Origin: Methylomonas albis
GTDB lineage: Bacteria; Pseudomonadota; Gammaproteobacteria; Methylococcales; Methylomonadaceae
Direction of reading: 5' to 3'
Length of the DNA: 64,000 nucleotides
NCBI RefSeq assembly: GCF_014850955.1
Contig: NZ_JACXSS010000001.1
Span: 4,898,001-4,962,000 of the forward strand
In this document: one piece after another, positions 9,028 through 17,087 of the stretch
How the letters are laid out: each line of letters begins with the position of its first letter
Numbering within the stretch: the first letter of the stretch is position 1
Notes under the pieces: model-generated
Told to the model about the DNA's origin: nothing
Database searches by the model: none
The model's input: only the letters and a program-made list of their open reading frames with translations
Program-made: the position numbers and the translations under genes

Positions 9028-11268
9028 TTGAATCAAACCCTACTCAGCCGTTTACAGCGTATCAGTAAATTTCAGCTTTGGCTGATGTCGGTTTTGCTGG
9101 CCACGCTACTCACCGAATCGATTGTCACCGTGATGGATTTGCTGCTGAAAGGCCAAATCAGCTTTGATTATCTAATTACCGGCTTGGTCGCTTCGCTGAT
9201 TGTGGCATCGCTGATCTGCGCCATGATCATCGCGTTTTTGGAGCAACTGATCGGCTTGAAAGAGGACAATGTCCAGCTAAGCTCTATCGTCACGGCATTG
9301 CCGGTCCCGTTGGCACTGTTCGATGCAGAACGCAATCTCCAAATGCTTAACCCAAAATTTACCACGGTGTTTGGTTACGAAATCAGTGATATTCCCAGTG
9401 TGTCCGAGTGGCGTCTGCAAGCCTTCCCTGACACAGCCTATCGCGAAACGATAGACGCGGAATGGCAAAAACGTTTAGAAAATAGCGACCTTGAGTTTCA
9501 ACCTCTGGAAATCAAAATCCGTTGCAAAAACGGTCTGTATAAACATGTCATGGCCACCGCAACCCGAATAGATCGAGCCGGCCGTCAGTTACAACTGGTA
9601 ATGCTCTACGATATTTCCAAACGCATCGAAGCGATGAACGCACTCGCCGAGTCGCGGAGCTTGCTGCAATCGGTGATCGAAACCATACCCATGCGAGTAT
9701 TTTGGAAAGACGGGCAATCACGCTATCTCGGTTGCAATTCGCAGTTTGCTCGAGATTGCGGTTTGAGCGGAGCAGAAGACATTCTCGGAAAAACCGATAA
9801 TCAATTGTCCTGGCGAGATCAGGCAGAAATATACCGCAACGATGATCGCTTGGTGATGCACTCGAATTTGCCCAAACTGGCCTACGAAGAACCGCAAACC
9901 ACCCCCGATGGCCGGGAGATTCTGCTGCGAACCTCCAAAGCACCGTTGCGAAACAGCGATGGCAAAACCGTCGGAGTACTAGGAGTATACGACGACATCA
10001 CCGACCTAAAAAAAATCGAAAACGAGTTATGGCTGACCAAAACCATGATAGACAAAAGCAAAACCGCTTTTTTCTGTCTTGACCCGCAGGGCGTGGTGAC
10101 TTACGTCAATGATTACGCTTGCCAGTCCTTGGGCTATGCGCGGGAAGAATTGGTTGGCATGAAGCCTTGGGAATTCGATCCGGACTTACTGGCCGGCACC
10201 TGGCCAGGTATATGGGACCGCTTGCGCGACTGCGAAATCGTCAGCCACGAAAGCCGCCATCGGCGCAAGGACGGCACGACGTTTCCCGTCGAGCTCACCT
10301 GCCACTATATCGCTCACAATGGCTTTGAGCTGAGTTTTACCTTTGCGCAAAACATAAGCGAACGCAAGCGTCTGGAGACTGAATTACGGATTGCCGCGAC
10401 TGCTTTCGAATCGCAGGAAGGCATGATGATAACCGACGCCGATACCGTGATTGTAAAAGTGAATAAATCATTTTCCGAAATTACCGGCTACTCAAGCGAG
10501 GAAGCCATCGGCCAAAAAATGAATTTGCTCAATTCCGGGGTGCACGATACGCTGTTTTTTGCGGAGATGTGGAATTCAATCGATAGCAAGGGCGTTTGGC
10601 AAGGTGAAATCTGGAATCGGCGCAAGAACGGCAATATATTTCCGGAATGGCTAACCATCAGCGCCGTGAAAGGCGCAGATGACTCGATCACCCATTATGT
10701 CGGCACGATGATGGACATTACCGCACGCAAGGCGATAGAACAACACATTCATCATCTGGCCCACTTTGACGCACTGACGGACTTGCCTAACCGCACGCTG
10801 TTGATCGACCGCCTGCATCAGGCCGTCGCCCAAGCAAGACGCGAACACGGACTGCTTGCCCTGCTTTATCTAGACCTGGATAAATTCAAGCCCGTCAACG
10901 ACAGTTTCGGCCACGATGTCGGCGATTTATTGTTGAAGGAAGTCGCTAATCGACTGGAGGCCTGCGTAAAGCGCGAAACCGATACCGTGTCGCGCTTGGG
11001 CGGCGACGAGTTCGTAATCTTGCTCAGTCAATTGGACAGGCACACAGCCGCCGAACTGGTAGCGGAAAATATCTTGGTCAAATTGAACCAACCGTTTGTG
11101 ATTCAACATCACACGCTGGATATTTCTTCCAGTGTGGGCATTGCCATCTATCCCGATGACGGCCTGGATGCGAATACCCTGATAAAAAACGCCGACTATG
11201 CCATGTACCAAGCCAAATGCGCCGGTCGCGGCTGTTTCCGGTTTTTTAGGCGCGAAACCGCTCGCTAG
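9028..11268 (+). CDS. Membrane-anchored PAS-GGDEF diguanylate cyclase
   Basis: The 746-residue protein has two membrane segments (about 16-38 and 48-72), then four PAS domains (roughly 84-195, 208-335, 340-455, 460-575) and a C-terminal GGDEF domain. The GGDEF signature is intact at residues 658-662. RETD sits five residues before it, matching the product-inhibition RxxD site. It should make c-di-GMP under sensory control and be feedback-inhibited. The only upstream start in frame is TTG at 9028, because a stop precedes it; the next ATG (9085) would cut into TM1, so TTG is preferred although no clear ribosome site is visible. Its stop overlaps the stop of the convergent M23-like gene. Confidence 0.9.
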   Translation: MNQTLLSRLQRISKFQLWLMSVLLATLLTESIVTVMDLLLKGQISFDYLITGLVASLIVASLICAMIIAFLEQLIGLKEDNVQLSSIVTALPVPLALFDAERNLQMLNPKFTTVFGYEISDIPSVSEWRLQAFPDTAYRETIDAEWQKRLENSDLEFQPLEIKIRCKNGLYKHVMATATRIDRAGRQLQLVMLYDISKRIEAMNALAESRSLLQSVIETIPMRVFWKDGQSRYLGCNSQFARDCGLSGAEDILGKTDNQLSWRDQAEIYRNDDRLVMHSNLPKLAYEEPQTTPDGREILLRTSKAPLRNSDGKTVGVLGVYDDITDLKKIENELWLTKTMIDKSKTAFFCLDPQGVVTYVNDYACQSLGYAREELVGMKPWEFDPDLLAGTWPGIWDRLRDCEIVSHESRHRRKDGTTFPVELTCHYIAHNGFELSFTFAQNISERKRLETELRIAATAFESQEGMMITDADTVIVKVNKSFSEITGYSSEEAIGQKMNLLNSGVHDTLFFAEMWNSIDSKGVWQGEIWNRRKNGNIFPEWLTISAVKGADDSITHYVGTMMDITARKAIEQHIHHLAHFDALTDLPNRTLLIDRLHQAVAQARREHGLLALLYLDLDKFKPVNDSFGHDVGDLLLKEVANRLEACVKRETDTVSRLGGDEFVILLSQLDRHTAAELVAENILVKLNQPFVIQHHTLDISSSVGIAIYPDDGLDANTLIKNADYAMYQAKCAGRGCFRFFRRETAR

Positions 11269-12206
11269 TTGCCGATTGCCGGCTTAGGTCCGTATAACCA
11301 CAAGCCAAGTTGCGGCTCCACGGCCAGCCCCGCGCCGTCAGAGAATTGAAACGGTACGGAAATCAGTTCCATGCCGCGATTGATCTGCACCGCAAAATGC
11401 AAATGCGGTCCGGTCGTCAATCCGGTATTGCCGGAATAGGCGATCAACTGTCCTGTCACCACCTGCATTCCCGGACTGACCTGAGCCTTTTCCAGGGCCA
11501 GATGCGCGTAAACAGCCATGGAACCGTCCTCATGCAAGATCCTGATGCTATTCGCCTTGGTAGCATAAGTTTGGCTGGTGCCATTGCCGAGGTAATCGTT
11601 TTCCACTTCCAGCACAATGCCGCCGCGCGCCGCGTAAATCGGCGTGTCGACCGGCATCATTATGTCTACCGCATAGCGATTTTGTTGATCGTGATGACTG
11701 TAAGGACCATTAAAAGCTTGGGTAATTTGAAACTGCGCACCGGCCGACAAAGGTGGCTTGTAAAGCGTCTGGCTCACATAGCCCGGTAAGGGCCGGCCAA
11801 TCACATAGCTGTATTGCAGATTAACGCTGTAAGACCCCGCCCGCTCGTTGGGAATAAGCGAAAACAAGCTGCCGGATTGCCCGGACTCAACGACAAAGCG
11901 GCGCGGCAAATCCGGATTGGCGCTGACATTTTCCCGCTCTCGCCAATCAACTGCCAGTTCGACAGGCCCAGGATACGCATTTAGCGCAAAAAAACTTGGC
12001 CGCAGTTGATCGGCGGTTTTTTCCAGCCAAACGCGTTTTGGGCTGGCGGCTTTTAGTTGCCTGACTTCTGCCGGCTGATTAGCCGCGGGCTCTTGGTCGG
12101 TAAAATACCAATTGCCTTCGGCATCCTGATATTTATAGAGTTTTTTCGCTAGGCCCGCACTGGAAACCAGCATTAACGAAAGCGCTAAAATTCGGCGCGC
12201 AAACAC
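11265..12206 (-). CDS. M23-family (LytM-like) periplasmic protein with N-terminal DUF4124
   Basis: The 313-residue protein has a signal peptide ending near AGLA, a DUF4124 segment (KLYKYQDAEGNWYFTD) and a C-terminal M23 domain from about residue 190. The second zinc motif HxH is clear in GPHLHF. The first motif reads NRYAVD, without the usual His four residues before Asp; a His-His-Asp stretch lies just upstream, as in the subgroup with a shifted His, so activity is uncertain. M23 proteins cut peptidoglycan cross-links or, when degenerate, activate amidases. The start is GTG at 12206 after a GGTGA site, 12 bp downstream of the lipoprotein gene stop, so the two are cotranscribed. Confidence 0.85.
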   Translation of the reverse strand: MFARRILALSLMLVSSAGLAKKLYKYQDAEGNWYFTDQEPAANQPAEVRQLKAASPKRVWLEKTADQLRPSFFALNAYPGPVELAVDWRERENVSANPDLPRRFVVESGQSGSLFSLIPNERAGSYSVNLQYSYVIGRPLPGYVSQTLYKPPLSAGAQFQITQAFNGPYSHHDQQNRYAVDIMMPVDTPIYAARGGIVLEVENDYLGNGTSQTYATKANSIRILHEDGSMAVYAHLALEKAQVSPGMQVVTGQLIAYSGNTGLTTGPHLHFAVQINRGMELISVPFQFSDGAGLAVEPQLGLWLYGPKPAIGN

Positions 12207-12218
12207 CGGTCACCAATA

Positions 12219-12563
12219 TTATTTGCGGGTAGAGCTAAAGGTGTAAGAACGCACCACACCTTGCGCATCAAAGCGAATCAGCAAATCCTGGGAATCGTTA
12301 CCGCCGAACAAGGCATATTTGTAGATCCCGTAAGTCCAGGTAGGCTTACCATCTTCCATGCCGGTGCGCCAAGGGGTACCGAACATTTCGGTAATATCTT
12401 GCTTGCGGGTTTGGCCGACTTTGATTTCCGGCACTCTGACCGGCGAGAATTCTTGACCAACGGTAAAACAGCCAGTCAATTGCGTCGTCGCCAAGCTTGC
12501 GACCAGCAGCAGTGAACTAAAGCCAAAGGCGCGTGGTCCGCGTTTTGCAAGAAAGTTTTTCAT
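12219..12563 (-). CDS. SmpA/OmlA (BamE-like) domain lipoprotein
   Basis: A 114-residue protein with a lipoprotein signal; QLTGC places the acylated Cys at residue 32. The mature part has the KVGQTRKQDITEMFGTPW motif typical of SmpA/OmlA folds, followed by a YGIYKYALFGG strand. BamE of the outer-membrane assembly machine shares this fold, but this gene does not sit in the usual bamE context and is probably a paralogue. It is the first gene of a two-gene unit with the M23-like protein and is divergent from selO (110 bp between starts). Confidence 0.85.
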   Translation of the reverse strand: MKNFLAKRGPRAFGFSSLLLVASLATTQLTGCFTVGQEFSPVRVPEIKVGQTRKQDITEMFGTPWRTGMEDGKPTWTYGIYKYALFGGNDSQDLLIRFDAQGVVRSYTFSSTRK

Positions 12564-12673
12564 TTGTATTCCCTGAGTGAAAAGTTGATTGAGATAAAAC
12601 AGCTGTTAGTGGCTTATCTTAGCCGGTTCCAGTCGCGATTCGAAAATTTTTTAGCCACCGACAGAATGTCATC

Positions 12674-14278
12674 ATGCCTACCGAAAACGACAACTCAGCC
12701 CTCGATAATCTGAACTTCGACAATCGTTTTGTCCGTGAGTTGCCAGGTGATCCCGAACCGGACAATTTTCGGCGCCAGGTTTATTTCGCCTGTTATTCCT
12801 GGGCACTACCCACGCCGGCGAAACAGCCGCAGGTGCTTGCTTATTCCCAGGAAGTGGCCGACGACTTGGGCTTATCCGCCGAGACCTGTGAATCGGAGGA
12901 TTTTGCCCGAGTATTCGCCGGTAGCCGACTGGCAAAAGGCATGGAAGCTTATGCGCTGTGTTACGGCGGCCATCAATTCGGCCATTGGGCCGGCCAGCTC
13001 GGCGATGGCCGGGCCATCAACCTGGGCGAGGTCGTTAATAGCCGCAATCAACGCTACACCTTGCAATTAAAGGGCGCCGGCTTGACGCCTTACTCACGCA
13101 GCGCCGACGGTTTGGCGGTATTACGCTCATCGGTACGCGAATTTTTGTGCAGCGAAGCCATGCACCATCTCGGCGTACCGACGACTCGCGCCTTAAGTGT
13201 GACCCTGACTGGCCAGCAAGTCGTGCGCGATATGTTCTACGACGGTAATCCGCAAAGAGAAGCCGGTGCAGTGGTCTGTCGGGTCGCACAGTCGTTTACC
13301 CGCTTCGGCAGTTTTCAAATTTTCACCGCGCGCGACGATTTGGACTCCCTGAAAAAGTTGGTGGATTACACCATCCGTACCGATTTTCCGGAACTGGGCG
13401 AACCGTCGATTCCTGTCTACCTGAATTGGTTTAAAGAAGTATGCCGCAAAACCGCCGAGATGGTGGTGCACTGGCAGCGAGTCGGCTTTGTACACGGCGT
13501 GATGAACACCGACAATATGTCGATACTGGGTTTAACCATTGATTACGGCCCTTACGGTTGGCTGGAAAACTACGACCCGGATTGGACACCAAACACTACC
13601 GACGCCCAGGGTCGCCGCTACCGATTCGGCAATCAGGCGAAAATCGCCTATTGGAATTTGGTGCAACTCGCCAACGCCTTGTATCCCTTGATTATGCGCG
13701 CGGAAAGCTTGCAACAAGCCTTATTGGCCTTCACCGAAACTTTCGACGCCGGCTGGCAGGCTATGATGGCGGCCAAGCTGGGTTTAATCGGCTTCGAGCC
13801 AAGCGAAGACGAAGCCTTGGTCAATGAACTAACCCAGCTTTTACAAACCGCTGAAACCGATATGACCTTGTTTTATCGACAGCTGGCCGATATTGATGTA
13901 AGCACTGGTGCCGATTCGCTAGCGCAGTTTTTGGCTATGTTGCAGCAAACCAGCTACGAACCATTGACAGACGACGGCATAGAACAAGCCACACGCTGGT
14001 TCGAAGCCTATTGTCTGCGCAGTCAACGCGACAGCAGACTGCCGCTGGAGCGCAGAGCAGCGATGAACGCGGTCAATCCGAGGTACGTATTGCGTAATTA
14101 TCTGGCTCAGTTGGCAATCGACCAGGCCGAGCAAGGCGATTTTGCCTTGGTGCGGGAATTGCTCGAAGTGCTGCGCAATCCGTACGCCGAACAACCGGAT
14201 AAAGAGAGTTTTGCCGCTAAACGGCCCGACTGGGCTAAGCAGCGCGCCGGCTGTTCCATGCTGTCTTGCAGCTCCTAA
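12674..14278 (+). CDS. selO: SelO pseudokinase, protein AMPylase
   Basis: The 534-residue product matches the SelO/YdiU/UPF0061 family throughout. The inverted-ATP pseudokinase core shows GDGRAINLGEV, LKGAGLTPYSR and REFLCSEAMHHLGVPTTRAL. The metal and catalytic motif NTDN is at residues 278-281 and the DFG-like Asp is about residue 290 (IDYGPYG). The C-terminus ends in a CSMLSCSS-like tail; the eukaryotic form carries selenocysteine near this end, and here it is cysteine. Family members transfer AMP to proteins in redox homeostasis. It is monocistronic as far as can be seen. Confidence 0.95.
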   Translation: MPTENDNSALDNLNFDNRFVRELPGDPEPDNFRRQVYFACYSWALPTPAKQPQVLAYSQEVADDLGLSAETCESEDFARVFAGSRLAKGMEAYALCYGGHQFGHWAGQLGDGRAINLGEVVNSRNQRYTLQLKGAGLTPYSRSADGLAVLRSSVREFLCSEAMHHLGVPTTRALSVTLTGQQVVRDMFYDGNPQREAGAVVCRVAQSFTRFGSFQIFTARDDLDSLKKLVDYTIRTDFPELGEPSIPVYLNWFKEVCRKTAEMVVHWQRVGFVHGVMNTDNMSILGLTIDYGPYGWLENYDPDWTPNTTDAQGRRYRFGNQAKIAYWNLVQLANALYPLIMRAESLQQALLAFTETFDAGWQAMMAAKLGLIGFEPSEDEALVNELTQLLQTAETDMTLFYRQLADIDVSTGADSLAQFLAMLQQTSYEPLTDDGIEQATRWFEAYCLRSQRDSRLPLERRAAMNAVNPRYVLRNYLAQLAIDQAEQGDFALVRELLEVLRNPYAEQPDKESFAAKRPDWAKQRAGCSMLSCSS

Positions 14279-14390
14279 CGACTCGTCTCGGCAAATTTCG
14301 GACCAAGGTACTATGTCAGCTTGTTGAAATTAGCTTATTATTGGCGCTCTAAATCTCATTATTTAACTGGAATAATCTCCGGAGCAGAGC

Positions 14391-16160
14391 ATGGCCCAAG
14401 AAATCGGTATCGTTAAAATCGTAACCGGCACCGTCACCGCAATAGCCGCAGACGGCAGTAAACGAATTTTGCAGGTAGGCGACCGCGTTTACCCCACCGA
14501 TCTCTTGACCACTGCCGATGGCAGCACGGTGATGATACAACTTGCCAATGGCTCCTTGGTTGACATGGGCGGTAACGACAGCATGCAACTGGGCGCGGCT
14601 ATACAAGAACAAGGCGAAGTTGCCCAGACCGCGCAAACCCCACCAGCGACCGGGCTCAGCGCTGAAGACATTCAGGCGGCCTTACTGGCCGGCGCCGATC
14701 CAACCGCAATAGCGGAAGCTACCGCTGCCGGCGGAGCGCCTGGCGCAGGAGGCGCACCGGGGGCCGGTAACGAAGGCCATGTGCCGGTTACCGTCGAGTA
14801 CCTCAATCCGGTAGCGCCGGTCACCAATGGTTTTGATACCACTGGTCCCGGTATCGCGCTGGTCCCAATAGTGCCCGAAGTACTGATTTTAAACCCTGGC
14901 CAAGCCGCTGTTGCAGGCGATGTAATCGTGGATGAAAGTGAAGCTAGCGCTAACGTGTTGCCGACCGAATCTGGAATATTACTCATCAATGGCCTAGCCC
15001 CAGCATCGGTTGTGCTGTCGGCCAGCGGCGCAACTTGGGATAGCGCTACGCAAACATTGACCGCCAACGACGGCTCTTATCAAGTCGCCGTTAACAATGG
15101 CACATATACCTTCACTCTATTGCAAGCCTTGACCCACGCGAACACGGGATCACAGGAATCGCCTGCTATTGATTTTACATTTTCCGCAACGTTAAGCGAT
15201 CTGAATGGCAATACGGCTAATACCAGCTTCACGGCCAGTGTATTCGACGACGGCCCTGTCGTTGCTAATAGCAATGGCAGCATTAAAGATGTTGCAGGCA
15301 CCACATTGACCGGATTAATCGATTACGACCTAGGGTTTGACGGTTTGGGTGCAGTCAGATTGCAGGACTTGAATGGTAGATTAACCTCCAAATCGGACAG
15401 CCTTACCATCAAGATATTCGATTCAAACAACGATGGATTGGATGAGCTTTATGCTTTTGTCGACAGAGGTAATGAAAGTATAAACCTTACCGACATTCAA
15501 ACTGAAGATCGCCTGGTATTTTCGTTGTCGCCAACCATCGACAGCGCTCCGGATGGCGCTTATAAGTTAACGCTATTCGACATATTGGATATGCCTGCCC
15601 CACCAGCTGTTGCTCTAACTTTTGACAACGCCAGCGTCGTTTCCCCAGGACAAATTTCTGTGGGTACGGTGCTGGTGGAAGGTGACAATCTTGCTTTAAG
15701 CCAAAACCACATTGGAGTTAACGACGCAGCCTTGGATAGAGGCGAGACGATTACGTTTAAATTCGGGACGGCGGTCAACGCCGTTCAGCTCAACGAGTTC
15801 AATGTCGATCAATCCGGCCCGGATAGGTTTTCCTGGACGGCCTTTAAAGACGGCAACTTAGTGGGCAGCAGAGCAAACGTTACCGCACCCGCCAGCGACG
15901 GCTTTACCTCGGCAATCAACGTAGTCGACGGCTACGATACATTGGTAATCCAAATGACTGCGGGCAAGTTCGAATTAGGGGGCCTAAAATACAATGTCCC
16001 TGGCGCCCAGAGTTTATCGTTAAACTTTGGCTTTACGGCGACCGACGGCGACGGCGATAGTGTTAGTGGTAGCTTTAGCGTCGATACCGGCGCGCTGTTA
16101 AACAATATCACCACGCCAATATTGCCAGATTTACAGCATCCGGATAGCGTCATTCACTAA
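14391..16160 (+). CDS. Retention-module-containing (LapA-type N-terminus) surface protein, short
   Basis: The 589-residue protein opens with the retention module of type-1-secreted adhesins (VTGTVTAIAADGS, QVGDRVYPTDLLTTADGS, ANGSLVDMGGNDS). A TAAG motif at residues 111-114 sits where LapG cuts LapA-type adhesins, followed by a Gly/Ala/Pro linker. The rest is extracellular beta domains, one with the T1SS-like FDDGPVVAN motif and a last one with TDGDGDSVSGSFSVDTG. I see no RTX nonapeptide repeats and no long Ig-repeat array, so it is far smaller than known LapA proteins, which often exceed 2000 residues. No lapD, lapG or type-1 exporter gene lies in the window. Start ATG 14391 follows a CCGGAG site. 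Confidence 0.82.
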   Translation: MAQEIGIVKIVTGTVTAIAADGSKRILQVGDRVYPTDLLTTADGSTVMIQLANGSLVDMGGNDSMQLGAAIQEQGEVAQTAQTPPATGLSAEDIQAALLAGADPTAIAEATAAGGAPGAGGAPGAGNEGHVPVTVEYLNPVAPVTNGFDTTGPGIALVPIVPEVLILNPGQAAVAGDVIVDESEASANVLPTESGILLINGLAPASVVLSASGATWDSATQTLTANDGSYQVAVNNGTYTFTLLQALTHANTGSQESPAIDFTFSATLSDLNGNTANTSFTASVFDDGPVVANSNGSIKDVAGTTLTGLIDYDLGFDGLGAVRLQDLNGRLTSKSDSLTIKIFDSNNDGLDELYAFVDRGNESINLTDIQTEDRLVFSLSPTIDSAPDGAYKLTLFDILDMPAPPAVALTFDNASVVSPGQISVGTVLVEGDNLALSQNHIGVNDAALDRGETITFKFGTAVNAVQLNEFNVDQSGPDRFSWTAFKDGNLVGSRANVTAPASDGFTSAINVVDGYDTLVIQMTAGKFELGGLKYNVPGAQSLSLNFGFTATDGDGDSVSGSFSVDTGALLNNITTPILPDLQHPDSVIH

Positions 16161-16167
16161 TCTTAGC

Positions 16168-16227
16168 AACTATCTGCTCACACAAAAAAACCGGCCTAAG
16201 CCGGTTTTTTTGTGTGAGCAGATAGTT
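16168..16227. terminator. Perfect 28-bp inverted repeat, bidirectional terminator
   Basis: Two perfectly complementary 28-base arms flank a CTAA loop. A GC stem (CCGGC/GCCGG) at the tip is followed by seven A on one side and seven T on the other, giving a U tract in either direction, and 16 further paired bases lie outside. It separates the convergent retention-module and VPLPA-CTERM genes. The extra outer pairing is more than a terminator needs. Confidence 0.85.
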
Positions 16228-16231
16228 GGGA

Positions 16232-16804
16232 TCACATAGTTTTGCGCGACCTGCCGTAACTAAGCATACCGATTAAACCGCTCAGGAATAACCACGTTGC
16301 CGCCGGCAACGGCACAGCCGAGGTTTCATAAACCAAGGTCGCCTCGACAAAAGGCGGATGCAAGGCATTAAAGCCACCAGCGAACAGGCTATATTCCACG
16401 TCCGAGCTCAAATCCAGCTTAATAACAATGTTTTGATCGCTAGTCCAACTGACTAAATCGGCGGCATTTAACACAAGCACTTGGTCCCATTCCACAACAT
16501 CGGCGTGATAGCTAGTGATAATGTTACCGCCGTCAGAAGGAGATACGATACCTTGCGACGCCCCCTCAACCATCACCTCAATATTCTCACTGGAATTATC
16601 ACTGTAATCGCCACGAGCATGGATCAACAGGGTACCGTCAACCAAGGCTGCAAGCGGTGCGTTCTCGATTGTAAAGGTAAAAAGCTCACCGTCACTCTCC
16701 TGAGTTTGATGAAATACTTGAGATGTAAATATCGCGGCACTAGCCTCTAAACTTGCAGAAGCAAGAAACACAGCAAACAAGGATTTAAATATTCGATTAC
16801 ACAT
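16232..16804 (-). CDS. Secreted protein with VPLPA-CTERM sorting domain
   Basis: The 190-residue protein has a signal peptide ending near ASA, a mature beta-rich domain of no recognised family, and a C-terminal VPLPAATWLFLSGLIG segment followed by a basic YGRSRK tail. That layout (motif, hydrophobic helix, Arg cluster) is the VPLPA-CTERM signal processed by exosortase-type enzymes in exopolysaccharide-producing bacteria. No exosortase gene is in the window. The gene is convergent with the retention-module gene across the perfect hairpin. Confidence 0.85.
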   Translation of the reverse strand: MCNRIFKSLFAVFLASASLEASAAIFTSQVFHQTQESDGELFTFTIENAPLAALVDGTLLIHARGDYSDNSSENIEVMVEGASQGIVSPSDGGNIITSYHADVVEWDQVLVLNAADLVSWTSDQNIVIKLDLSSDVEYSLFAGGFNALHPPFVEATLVYETSAVPLPAATWLFLSGLIGMLSYGRSRKTM

Positions 16805-16935
16805 CAGGTTTCCTTAAAAATGAGTACTGGCGCAAATTTTACGGCATGTCGGCTTGCAATGCCACCTGTACTTAAGGGCTGAAAAGCAACAAATTCAATT
16901 CGGTTCCAGGCAAACAGCAACCATTAAGCTATTTC

Positions 16936-16961
16936 CAAAAACCAAACTCGCTCGGTTTTTG
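16936..16961. terminator. Possible hairpin upstream of aceE
   Basis: CAAAAACC and GGTTTTTG pair over a ten-base loop about 130 bp before the aceE start. It could end a short leader transcript or terminate leftward reads. No PdhR-type box is visible nearby. Confidence 0.3.
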
Positions 16962-17087
16962 TCTGTTGGCAGGTTTTACCTGGATTGCAGCCCGATTAAC
17001 TGGCGGTGGGCTGCTAAAAAAATATGCTCAAGCCGGTCATTTCGGGTATCCTTTTTAAGCTAATCCAACGTTTTCCAAGGTTCCGTA

